A stretch of 19,039 bases of DNA from a bacterium (GTDB taxonomy: Bacteria > Hydrothermota > UBA3072 > B12-G15). This document shows, piece by piece, positions 7,537 through 15,149 of this stretch (within the stretch, counting starts at the first letter, position 1; each line of letters begins with the position of its first letter). The stretch is taken from NCBI GenBank assembly GCA_003646055.1, contig QNDZ01000009.1:1-19039 (forward strand), given 5' to 3'. A program made the position numbers and the translations under genes. The notes below the pieces were generated by a model. The model worked only from the letters and a program-made list of their open reading frames with translations, did not search any database and was not told the origin of the DNA.

Positions 7537-9708
7537 GTGATATTCTTAATCATTGCCAGTTTGATTTCAGGAAGGGTATTTGATAGTAAAGGAGAGCCAA
7601 TCCCTGGAGCGAATGTTTTTATCCAGGGGACAGAACGTGGTGCTGCAACAGACCAGGATGGTTGGTTTGTGATAAAGGATGTTTCACCTGGTGTTTACAC
7701 GGTTGTGGTCAGTTTTATAGGTTACAGAAGAAAGGTTATAACAGATGTGGTGGTAACAGGAAAGAGGCCAGCAGTTCTTGAGGTTCACCTTGAAGAGGAG
7801 GCATTGAACCTTGGAGGGGCTACAATAATAGATGACTACTTTGTGAGGGAGACAGATAATCCTGCAGGAAGTTTTGTTCTTTCCTACGAAGAGATAAGGA
7901 GAACAACAGGTGCAACAGAGGATATATCAAGGATAACCCATCTGTTCCCGGGTGTAACTGCTCCATCAGATGACAGGAATGACCTTGTTGTCAGGGGAGG
8001 GTCTCCACTGGAGAATGGATTTTATGTGGATGGAATAAGGATACCAAACCCAAACCATTTTTCATCACCTGGAAGTGGAGGGGGTCCCATAGGTTTTCTC
8101 CAGACATACTTTGTTAAGGAACTGGATGTTCTTACAGGTGGATTCCCTGCAAAATTCGGGGATGCCCTTTCTTCAGTAATTGATATAAAATGGAGGAATG
8201 GAATTTCAGGTGCCAGAATTTACACCTTTGACCTCTCTATGGCAGGGGCGGGAGTGATACTTGACGGCACAATCGGTGATGCTGGATATATGTTTTCTGG
8301 AAGAAGGAGTTATCTTTTCCTCCTGGAGAAGATAGGTGTTTTTGACCTTGAGGGTGTTCCTGAGTACTGGGATATTCAGGGTAAACTAACCCTGCCATTC
8401 TCCAATGGAAGGATTGACCTTGTAGGGATTGATTCAGACAGCTGGATAAACATAACAGGTTTTGGTTCAGGGGAGGGTACCTTTGATATATGGAATAGGT
8501 CTTATCAATATGCAGGTGGAGTGTCTTGCAGATGGGGGATTGGAAATGGTGTAATCTCTATTTATCTTTACAGAACACGGAATAATTATCATGTTGATAC
8601 AGAAGTAAGGGACACCCTTGTTTACTTTAACAGGTCTTATGAGGTTAGAAATACAATGCATGCAGAATGGGAGAACAGTTTTGATAAGGTTAAACTTACT
8701 GTGGGATTTGAGCCATCAATACTCAATTTCAGGCACAGGGTATATGTCAGGAATGAAGTGGACATAGATAGTGATACCACAACCTGGTCGGGTTCATTAT
8801 TTCTTCAGTCAAACATAAAAAAGGGCAGGTGGGCATTGAATACAGGGATCAGGTTTGACTACCTTGATATTACAGAGAAGTACTCCATATCACCAAGGTG
8901 CTCCTTCTCATGGGAGATGAACCCTGTAACATACCTGAACCTTTCAGCAGGGCTTTACAGCCAGCATCCTCAGCCTGTATGGCTCACATCAAATATAGGG
9001 GGTGAGAAACTTGAGGACATCAAGTGTATCCAGTTTGTTGGAGGGATTGAACATTTAATAAAAGAGGATGTGAAGTTAAAGATAGAGGCTTACACAAAAC
9101 ACTACAGGAACTATCCTGTTGACACTGTTGACTCAACAAGGATTCTTGCAAATGAGGGAGCATCATATGAGGGATTTATAAACTTTCATCCCCTTTCCTC
9201 TCAGGGGAAGGGCTCTGCCCATGGTATGGACCTGGTTATCCAGAAGAAATTCACACATGGAAACCATTTTATTCTCTCGTACTCATACATAAAAACAGGG
9301 TTTATCCCCCTTGATGGGAAAACATATCCATCTGTTTATGAAGTGCCACATACCCTTGATTTTGAAGCAGGTTTCACACCTCTCAAGAATTTTGAGATTG
9401 GCATAAGGTTCGGATTTGGATATGGAAGAAAATACTTCCCGATTGATTCGCTTGCCTCTGCTACACAGGGGTATACTGTACGTGATTACTCCCGTATGGA
9501 GACCTATCCACCATACCACAGGCTTGATATTAGAATTGAGAGAAGGGAGTTTAAAAAACACTATTCAGTTGTATGGTATTTTGAGATAGACAATGTGTAC
9601 GGGAGGAAGAATATAAGGGACTATTACTGGGATGATACTGATAAAACGATAAAAACAGCGTACCAGTGGGGCTTCATGCCCGTGGGTGGATGCAAGATAG
9701 AGTTTTAG
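7537..9708 (+). CDS. TonB-dependent receptor with N-terminal carboxypeptidase-regulatory-like domain
   Basis: A 723-residue outer-membrane receptor of the FCB type. The start is GTG at 7537, six bases after AAGGAGG. A TGA in frame six bases upstream excludes any extension, so the signal peptide is only about 12 residues (MIFLIIASLISG) and has no charged n-region. Residues 13-90 form a CarboxypepD-reg-like beta-sandwich (VFDSKGEPIPGANVFIQG, DGWFVIKDVSPGVYTVVV). The plug lies at about 120-215 (LFPGVTAPSDDR, DLVVRGGSPLENGFYVDG, GGFPAKFGDALSSVIDI). The rest is a beta-barrel of alternating strands, ending in a C-terminal Phe (CKIEF) as outer-membrane proteins often do. By family knowledge it imports a ligand or exposes a surface subunit using TonB energy. 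No SusD-like partner, TonB or ExbBD gene lies nearby, so the ligand is unknown. It appears to be transcribed alone. Confidence 0.9.
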   Translation: MIFLIIASLISGRVFDSKGEPIPGANVFIQGTERGAATDQDGWFVIKDVSPGVYTVVVSFIGYRRKVITDVVVTGKRPAVLEVHLEEEALNLGGATIIDDYFVRETDNPAGSFVLSYEEIRRTTGATEDISRITHLFPGVTAPSDDRNDLVVRGGSPLENGFYVDGIRIPNPNHFSSPGSGGGPIGFLQTYFVKELDVLTGGFPAKFGDALSSVIDIKWRNGISGARIYTFDLSMAGAGVILDGTIGDAGYMFSGRRSYLFLLEKIGVFDLEGVPEYWDIQGKLTLPFSNGRIDLVGIDSDSWINITGFGSGEGTFDIWNRSYQYAGGVSCRWGIGNGVISIYLYRTRNNYHVDTEVRDTLVYFNRSYEVRNTMHAEWENSFDKVKLTVGFEPSILNFRHRVYVRNEVDIDSDTTTWSGSLFLQSNIKKGRWALNTGIRFDYLDITEKYSISPRCSFSWEMNPVTYLNLSAGLYSQHPQPVWLTSNIGGEKLEDIKCIQFVGGIEHLIKEDVKLKIEAYTKHYRNYPVDTVDSTRILANEGASYEGFINFHPLSSQGKGSAHGMDLVIQKKFTHGNHFILSYSYIKTGFIPLDGKTYPSVYEVPHTLDFEAGFTPLKNFEIGIRFGFGYGRKYFPIDSLASATQGYTVRDYSRMETYPPYHRLDIRIERREFKKHYSVVWYFEIDNVYGRKNIRDYYWDDTDKTIKTAYQWGFMPVGGCKIEF

Positions 9709-9878
9709 AGTGAGAAAAGCTTTCAGCAATTTTGCATAACTGTTAATTTTGTTGAAATATGGATCGGGATTGGTTGGTAACTTTATCATTTCCTCTTTGA
9801 ATGATTTAATAAATTCTTTTCTGCAAACCAAACCATTATCTGTTTAAATTTCAAAGAGTTGGGAAAAGAAAAAAACAC
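9709..9878. other. Intergenic gap with no convincing feature
   Basis: 170 bases between the TonB receptor and the next promoter. I see no strong terminator. The short inverted repeat GAAAAGCTTTC just after the stop codon is too weak to call one. On the minus strand, about 9712-9831 reads as an open, protein-like stretch (RKEFIKSFKEEMIKLP) that could be the relic of a gene, but I recognise no family. Confidence 0.4.
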
Positions 9879-9906
9879 TTGACAAATGAAAAAAATTTGT
9901 TTAACT
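9879..9906 (+). promoter_or_regulatory. Promoter of the 1021-residue secreted protein gene
   Basis: Perfect -35 box TTGACA at 9879-9884, a 16-base spacer, and an extended -10 element (TG at 9898-9899, then TTAACT at 9901-9906). Its position downstream of the ATG at 9886 shows that translation cannot begin there. Confidence 0.6.
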
Positions 9907-9933
9907 AACAAAAAACCCAAAAAAGGAGCGCAA

Positions 9934-12900
9934 ATGTTTCTTTTCTTTCTCATTTCTCAAACTTTTAACTGGGTTCATGTTTCAAATGGAACTGCAAGTG
10001 CTGGTTCTTCTTCAGATTGTGATTATGCCTATTCTGTAGTTGTTTCAAACGATACCATTTTTTCTGGTGGTTTTATTGGAAACACCTATAAGGCAGGCCA
10101 CATTGTTGCCCTTGATACATCAGGAACATCTCTATGGACCTATACTGGTACCTATCCAACTTCTGACTGTGAGATATACGACATCGTTAGTGATGGTGAA
10201 GGAAATATCTATGCAACAGGATATTTAATTCAGAGTTCTCCTGATATCTGGATACTGAAGATAAAAGACGGTAGCCTTGTATGGGAAAAAACCTATGATG
10301 GTGGTGTCAGTGGGTTTGATATCGGACATTGTATCACATACGGAACAGATAGTTATATTTACATTGCTGGTGAAAACGAAGCCCCTTCAGATTCGGGTGC
10401 CAATATATGTATTCTGAAGGTGGATACAGCAGGAAATATCTTACACGAAATCACCATTGATGGCGGATACAGTGCAGACAGGCCAAACGATATTCTTTAC
10501 ACAGAGGTGAATGGAGAACCCTATATATATGTTGCTGGATACATGATGAAAAAAAATCCTGTCAGTGGAATGCCTGAAAGAAGATTCTATGTTTGCAAGT
10601 TTGATACTGCTTTATCCCCGACCTCTTTAGAAAGTTACATTTTTACGCAGGTTTCCAACAGCGAAGCCTATGCAATAACAAGATTCCCTGATGGTAACAT
10701 CTATGTGGTGGGATACGAGAACAAAAGTTTGCCCTGGGGAGAAGAGATATCGGTCGTAGCACTCACACCAGATACCCTTGGAGAAGTATTCCATTATTTC
10801 TATCACGGAACAAATGGTGATTCAAATGGAAATTCGGATAGGGGTTATGATATTGTTTCTGATAATTCAGGATACCTTTATTTATGCGGATATTCATATT
10901 ACGATGCACAACAGGTAAATAATGCAGTAATTATCTGTATAGATACCCTTGGAAATCAACAATGGCTATACGAATATAATCCGCATCTATACACACCCGA
11001 CGATATTTTCCGTTCCATTACCATTTATAAAAATTTTGTTTTTGCAACAGGTTATACACTTCCCTATGGCACTGTGTATAGAAAACTTCTACTTGCAGGA
11101 TTGACCACTTCTGGAACAGAAATCTTTAACACCTATTACCCTGATGGCGATTCATCTGAAGGATACAATGTTGTTTATAGCAATGGTAACCTTTATATTG
11201 CAGGAATGGTTGAAGAAACAAATGACCACAAGTTCGCAGTGTTCTCTTACAGTGTGGAGATTGACACCATTCCACCAGCAAAGGTTACACTTATCTCTCC
11301 TGATAGTGGTATAATTTCTTCTCAGACCGCACAGGTGTTTACATGGAAGAGTGTTACAGATGCCTCTGGAATAAAAGGATACATTTTCCAGTTAAGTTAT
11401 GAACCTTCTTTTGCTTCTACTATTATTGATACAATGCTTTCGGACACAGCCTTCTCACAGAACTTTTCCAATGACACAACCTTTTACTGGAGGGTTCAGG
11501 CTTTAGATTCTGCTGGCAATTATGGGGAATGGTCAAATATCTGGGACATAACAATTGACGGAACTGTTCCTACAACCCCTGTGCTTATCTCACCTGTTAA
11601 TGACACAATACTTTACCTCTCAAGCGTTCAATTCCAGTGGACATCTTCATCAAAGGGAACACCTGTTCACTATGTAATCAAAATAGATTCAATAGGTCCA
11701 GGGTTTATTTCGCCTTTCCTTGTAGATACAGTGGACACAAACGTTTACAACTATACCTTTACACAGGATGGTGAATTCTGGTGGAGTATTCTTGCCTTTG
11801 ACGATGCAGGAAATACAAGTGGAACCAGTATAGACTCTTTTATTCTGGATAAAACCCCTCCTGTAATAGACTCTGTAACAATCTGGACTGATACAACCTA
11901 CAGAGGTCCTTTTGAGGTGCGAATGAAGGTAGTGGATGTTTCACCATTATCAGCGGTTGAATTATATTATCATATTAACAGTGGAACCTCGGTTACATCC
12001 AATCCTGTTTCCATAGGCAACAACTGGTTTGTTGATACAATCCCTGAAATTCCTGGAACCGAAGAAGACACTGTTTATTATTCAATTTATGCAGCAGACG
12101 CAGGAGGTAATGAATCAGAGTATCCATCTGCAGGTGCAATTTCTTTCCGTGTGCTTGAAGACACGACTTCATATACAATCGTCTGGGAGAATGACTTTGA
12201 ATCCGATAGCGGGAATATGGAGGCCGCAGGTGACTGGGAGTGGGGAGACCCTGAATATTCAGGAAGTTACTCAGGTCCCTCTGATTCCCACTCTGGAACC
12301 CTGTGCTGGGGAACTGTCCTCACAGGGGATTACTCAAATTCCTCCAATTCCATTCTGACAACACCACCTATAACCATACCTGCAACCTTAGATAGTTTTG
12401 TGTATCTTTCCTTCTATATGTGGTTTTACAGTGAAAATTATTATGATGGTGGAAATGTAAAAATCTCACTTGATAATACAACTTTCTCCGTTATCCAGCC
12501 GCTTTTCCCTTCTTATGATACAGTTATATATTCTGGAAACGCAGGAATTCCAGGAGAAAACGCGTGGACTGATACAATTGGTGCACATAACTGGATACAA
12601 GCAAAGTTTGACCTCTCAAACTATGTGGGTGAGACAGTTTATATAAGATTCCACTTCGGAAGCGATGGAAGTGTTGTCCGTCCAGGATGGTATATTGATG
12701 ATGTCACAATATATGGACTCGGACGAACAGGAACTGTGTCAAAGGATATACCTGAAAAAGACTTCTTATGTGTAGACCCCCTAAGTGAGAAACTTGAAAT
12801 CACCTTTGGTCTCTCGCATCAGACTGATATCAGTATTAGGATATATGATATTACTGGCAGGCTTGTAAGAAAACCCATAAGAGGCAGTTATCAGGCTGGA

Positions 12901-12999
12901 ATTCATAGAACTGAATTTAAATTGAGACTTGGTGTATACTTTGTTGTTATGGAAGCCCAGGGAAAGATTTACAGGAAAAAGGTTATCATTTTGAGGTAA
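9934..12999 (+). CDS. Large modular secreted protein with propeller-like, Ig/Fn3-like, jelly-roll and T9SS sorting domains
   Basis: A 1021-residue extracellular protein with no recognisable catalytic site. The start is ATG at 9934, preceded by AAAAGGAG (9921-9928). The longer in-frame start at 9886 lies upstream of the promoter's -10 box. The signal peptide is short and uncharged (MFLFFLISQTF). From about 9990 to 11260 there are repeated blades such as NIYATGYLIQ, YIYIAGE, YIYVAGYM, NIYVVGYEN, YLYLCGYSYY and NLYIAGMVEE, which suggest a seven-bladed SBBP-like beta-propeller. Three Ig/Fn3-like modules follow at about 11270, 11565 and 11853, each opening with a Pro-rich P-x-x-x-LISP or TPPVIDSV start. 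At 12180-12720 lies a MAM/immune-inhibitor-like jelly-roll (WENDFESD, WEWGDPEYSG, GWYIDDVTIYG). The T9SS type A tail is at 12775-12999 (IRIYDITGRLVR, GVYFVVMEAQG, KKVIILR). The role is probably adhesion or binding outside the cell. It is transcribed alone. Confidence 0.85.
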   Translation: MFLFFLISQTFNWVHVSNGTASAGSSSDCDYAYSVVVSNDTIFSGGFIGNTYKAGHIVALDTSGTSLWTYTGTYPTSDCEIYDIVSDGEGNIYATGYLIQSSPDIWILKIKDGSLVWEKTYDGGVSGFDIGHCITYGTDSYIYIAGENEAPSDSGANICILKVDTAGNILHEITIDGGYSADRPNDILYTEVNGEPYIYVAGYMMKKNPVSGMPERRFYVCKFDTALSPTSLESYIFTQVSNSEAYAITRFPDGNIYVVGYENKSLPWGEEISVVALTPDTLGEVFHYFYHGTNGDSNGNSDRGYDIVSDNSGYLYLCGYSYYDAQQVNNAVIICIDTLGNQQWLYEYNPHLYTPDDIFRSITIYKNFVFATGYTLPYGTVYRKLLLAGLTTSGTEIFNTYYPDGDSSEGYNVVYSNGNLYIAGMVEETNDHKFAVFSYSVEIDTIPPAKVTLISPDSGIISSQTAQVFTWKSVTDASGIKGYIFQLSYEPSFASTIIDTMLSDTAFSQNFSNDTTFYWRVQALDSAGNYGEWSNIWDITIDGTVPTTPVLISPVNDTILYLSSVQFQWTSSSKGTPVHYVIKIDSIGPGFISPFLVDTVDTNVYNYTFTQDGEFWWSILAFDDAGNTSGTSIDSFILDKTPPVIDSVTIWTDTTYRGPFEVRMKVVDVSPLSAVELYYHINSGTSVTSNPVSIGNNWFVDTIPEIPGTEEDTVYYSIYAADAGGNESEYPSAGAISFRVLEDTTSYTIVWENDFESDSGNMEAAGDWEWGDPEYSGSYSGPSDSHSGTLCWGTVLTGDYSNSSNSILTTPPITIPATLDSFVYLSFYMWFYSENYYDGGNVKISLDNTTFSVIQPLFPSYDTVIYSGNAGIPGENAWTDTIGAHNWIQAKFDLSNYVGETVYIRFHFGSDGSVVRPGWYIDDVTIYGLGRTGTVSKDIPEKDFLCVDPLSEKLEITFGLSHQTDISIRIYDITGRLVRKPIRGSYQAGIHRTEFKLRLGVYFVVMEAQGKIYRKKVIILR

Positions 13000-13023
13000 A
13001 AAGGGGGCATATGCCCCCTTTTT
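12998..13023. terminator. Perfect bidirectional rho-independent terminator
   Basis: A 26-base perfect palindrome: AAAAAGGGGGCAT joined to its exact complement ATGCCCCCTTTTT. It has a T run on both strands, so it can stop transcription from either side. It overlaps the stop codon of the gene to the left and, on the minus strand, the end of the decayed DsrH-like gene to the right. It would also be the first clear terminator for the lipoate operon. Confidence 0.9.
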
Positions 13024-13320
13024 AATTTATTGCCCTTTCATATTCCATCAAAAGTTCAATGGAACCGTCGTAATCAACAAGCTCCATCCACTCAAGTTTT
13101 TTCCAGACCCCTTGCTTCAAGGTCTTCTTTAAAGGAGATAAAACTTCATTTCTTTTGATTTCGCATTCTCAACAATCTATTCCATAACATCCGGAACCTT
13201 CGTTACTATAACAACCCCATACTGTATGAAGGTTATAGCATCACCTTCGTTTGTTTTGCAGGGATGGAGGTTGAAAATTTTACATTTTGTTGAATTGATA
13301 AATTGCTCCTCCGTCGCTAT
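13022..13320 (-). pseudogene. Decayed DsrH/TusB-like sulfur-relay gene
   Basis: Read on the minus strand in three frames, this stretch spells a DsrH/TusB-like C-terminal two-thirds. From 13317 comes an open stretch containing TNEGDAITFIQYGVVIVTK, a TAG stop at 13179-13177, then IVENAKSKEMKFYLL. A +1 shift near 13131 gives FKEDLEARGLEKT. A second +1 shift near 13096 gives LEWMELVDYDGSIELLMEYE, ending at TAA 13024-13022. The order EGDA-Φ-x-Φ-IQ-x-GV, LKEDLEARGL and DYDGFVDL is the hallmark of DsrH/TusB, a roughly 95-residue subunit of sulfur-transfer complexes. One nonsense codon and two frameshifts mean it is not functional as read. The N terminus (13320 to about 13400) is too decayed to place; GNIVHKVVYSI in another frame may belong to it. 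The family call rests on motif memory. Confidence 0.6.
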
Positions 13321-13400
13321 ATACTATAGACCACCTTGTGCACGATGTTGCCGCACAAAAAATCTTGGTTTGTGGTGGTACAGGGTGAGATGAAGTTCAC

Positions 13401-13619
13401 TTATAGGTCAAGGGAAAATCCCACACGACAAAGCCCAGGAACATATGTTCCCTGTACCCTCTTTATCTTGCATTATATCTTTGTTTTAACAGGAAAGAGA
13501 AAACCAGCCCCATAATAGTATGAGTCACTATCATGTTTTAATAAAGGTGTTGAGTATTGCAAAGATTGCAGTTCAAAGAAGAAAAGCCCTTTTACTTTAA
13601 AAAGCGCATAGACTTCAAA
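13401..13619 (-). pseudogene. Remnant of the 3' end of an outer-membrane beta-barrel gene
   Basis: One minus-strand frame encodes 72 codons with a single internal TAA (13475-13473). It reads EVYALFKVKGLFFFELQ, then DSYYYGAGFLFPVKTKI, stop, and finally VPGLCRVGFSLDL before a TAA at 13403-13401. Alternating hydrophobic and polar residues, the YYGAGFLFPVK turn and the PG-x-x-RVGFSLDL end are typical of the last strands of small outer-membrane barrels. There is no 5' part: it begins directly after the stop of the lipoate ligase and in the same frame, so the barrel gene was probably cut by the rearrangement that placed the ligase here. The specific family is not identifiable. Confidence 0.45.
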
Positions 13620-15149
13620 TTATTTTATATACCCCAGAACCTTTTTTATAAGTTTCATGTTCAGGTCTGTTTTGTTTTCAAAAAGGCCCCTGTATGCAAG
13701 GGTTGCCTTATCCAGGTCATAGCATGTTGAATTCTCTATGTTAACAAGAAGACCTTTAAGCCTGCTCTCCCTGAACTCCTCCTGGTGTTTCACATAGAAT
13801 GCCTCACAGCAACTCCCTATGTATTCATTTATTCCCTTTTTTTTCATATCCTCAAAATTGTCAAGAAGGTCTTCAAAACTTGTTACAGTTCTTGGTTCAA
13901 GCCCTGCTTCCTCTGTCCATTCATACCCCTCACCGACTTCACAATCACCGCATATTGTACACTCATCCTGGTGTCTGAAGGGACACTTTGCCTTCTTTGC
14001 ACAGTACGGAAAGAGGAAGACTTCTGGGGTGAATTTATCACCCGGCCTGAAGTTCACATTGAAAAGGTTGTTGGCCTCATCAGGTGTGAAACCTTCCTTA
14101 ACCCACCTCCATTTGTTGAATACCTCAGTGAATGCACCAAGAAAATCTTCAAGGGGGAGTCCGCCTTCCTTTTTTATAAATTTTTCCACAGTTGAGATTA
14201 TCTTCCTTTCATTGAACGGAATATTCTTGAGTAGCCTTTCAAGGTCAAATATTGATTCCCTATTTTCAATGAAAAAATCACCTGTTATATATGTTGCCCT
14301 GAGCATATTGGTTCTTGCATTCACCACAGCATTCACCTTTATGGTGCCAAAGGAAGACCTGTATGTTCCTGTTAAAAGACCCTGTAATTCTTCTGGAAGG
14401 CTTATTCTGTATATCCATTCTTCAGACTCAAAGTATGGGAGTAATGACTCAATCCTCTTTTTTTCTTCAGGTGTCAACTTTTCAGGTCTGAATTCCAGAC
14501 CCAGCACCTCTTCAAGCCCCTTCCTTATAGCATTTTTCAATTCTTCTCTTGTGGGAATCCTTCCAAGTTCATTCTCAATGCAGGTTACCCTTTCTCTCAC
14601 AGAGTCAATCTCCTTTGGTTTTAATTTTTCAATGGGAACCTTCAGGGAATAAAGCATCTCCTGTATCCAGTCCTGAACCAGAAGTGTTCCCTGGAACAGA
14701 AAAGCACCCCTGTAAGACACACCACCCATACCGGAAATCTTCCTTCCCCCAACCTCAATGTCATTTCTCTTTTTGAAGACCGCTTTTATCCCCAGGGTTC
14801 CAAGTCCCCTGGCAACTGCCTCTCCTATAACTGAATACATTTTTTGGGGTGGATAGGGGAACATTGATACAGGTGCAATGATTTCCCACCCAATCTGGGA
14901 TGGGTCAAAGAATATTGCACCACCACCAGTGATTCTTCTGTTTATATGGTATCCCTTTTTCTCACAATACTCCCTTCTTATCTCCTGTTCAACTGCCTGG
15001 AAATATCCAACCAGACATGCAGGTGGAGAGAAGGAGAGGAATCTTAATGTTGGCATTGGTTTTTCTGACTGCACTTCCAGGAGTGCCTGGTCAGCAGCCA
15101 TGTTCCATGCACCTGTTCTGTGTCCAGTGTCAATCTCTCTCAGTACCAT
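13620..15149 (-). CDS. Lipoate-protein ligase (sLpl(AB)-like) fused to a C-terminal DUF116 domain
   Basis: A 509-residue fusion. Residues 1-225 form the ligase domain of the LplA/BPL fold: NRRITGGGAIFFD (70-82) binds the nucleotide and lipoate, and NDIEVGGRKISG (129-140) carries the catalytic Lys137. Residues 225-345 match the LplB/C-terminal accessory domain (GTYRSSFGTIKVNAVV). Residues 345-509 match DUF116, with a C-x5-C-x7-C-x2-C-x2-C cluster (Cys383, 389, 397, 400, 403), then GSCCEAFYVKH (Cys447, 448) and STCYDL (Cys476), suggesting a bound Fe-S cluster or zinc. Ordinary bipartite ligases are about 340 residues. The enzyme should attach lipoate or octanoate to carrier lysines through an adenylate. 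It is last in a four-gene operon with two radical SAM proteins and a flavoprotein. ATG 15149 is chosen over in-frame TTG 15158. Neither has a visible ribosome-binding site, so translational coupling is likely; the overlap with the gene before it is 20 nt. Confidence 0.88.
   Translation of the reverse strand: MVLREIDTGHRTGAWNMAADQALLEVQSEKPMPTLRFLSFSPPACLVGYFQAVEQEIRREYCEKKGYHINRRITGGGAIFFDPSQIGWEIIAPVSMFPYPPQKMYSVIGEAVARGLGTLGIKAVFKKRNDIEVGGRKISGMGGVSYRGAFLFQGTLLVQDWIQEMLYSLKVPIEKLKPKEIDSVRERVTCIENELGRIPTREELKNAIRKGLEEVLGLEFRPEKLTPEEKKRIESLLPYFESEEWIYRISLPEELQGLLTGTYRSSFGTIKVNAVVNARTNMLRATYITGDFFIENRESIFDLERLLKNIPFNERKIISTVEKFIKKEGGLPLEDFLGAFTEVFNKWRWVKEGFTPDEANNLFNVNFRPGDKFTPEVFLFPYCAKKAKCPFRHQDECTICGDCEVGEGYEWTEEAGLEPRTVTSFEDLLDNFEDMKKKGINEYIGSCCEAFYVKHQEEFRESRLKGLLVNIENSTCYDLDKATLAYRGLFENKTDLNMKLIKKVLGYIK

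Noticed and set aside
9565..9831. 88-codon minus-strand open frame over the end of the TonB receptor gene
   Set aside because: Half overlaps the receptor barrel on the other strand and no ribosome-binding site was seen. The part over 9712-9831 looks protein-like and might be a relic, but I recognise no family, so I did not call it a gene.
13022..13620. A noncoding RNA or regulatory element in the gene-free stretch
   Set aside because: Apart from the terminator at its left edge I found no long stem structure or riboswitch-like core, and the decayed protein frames explain most of it.
13819..14652. Open frame of 277 codons on the plus strand
   Set aside because: It lies wholly antisense to the lipoate ligase, whose family motifs are clear. 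It has no ribosome-binding site, and its Ser/Phe-rich composition is a by-product of the sense codons.
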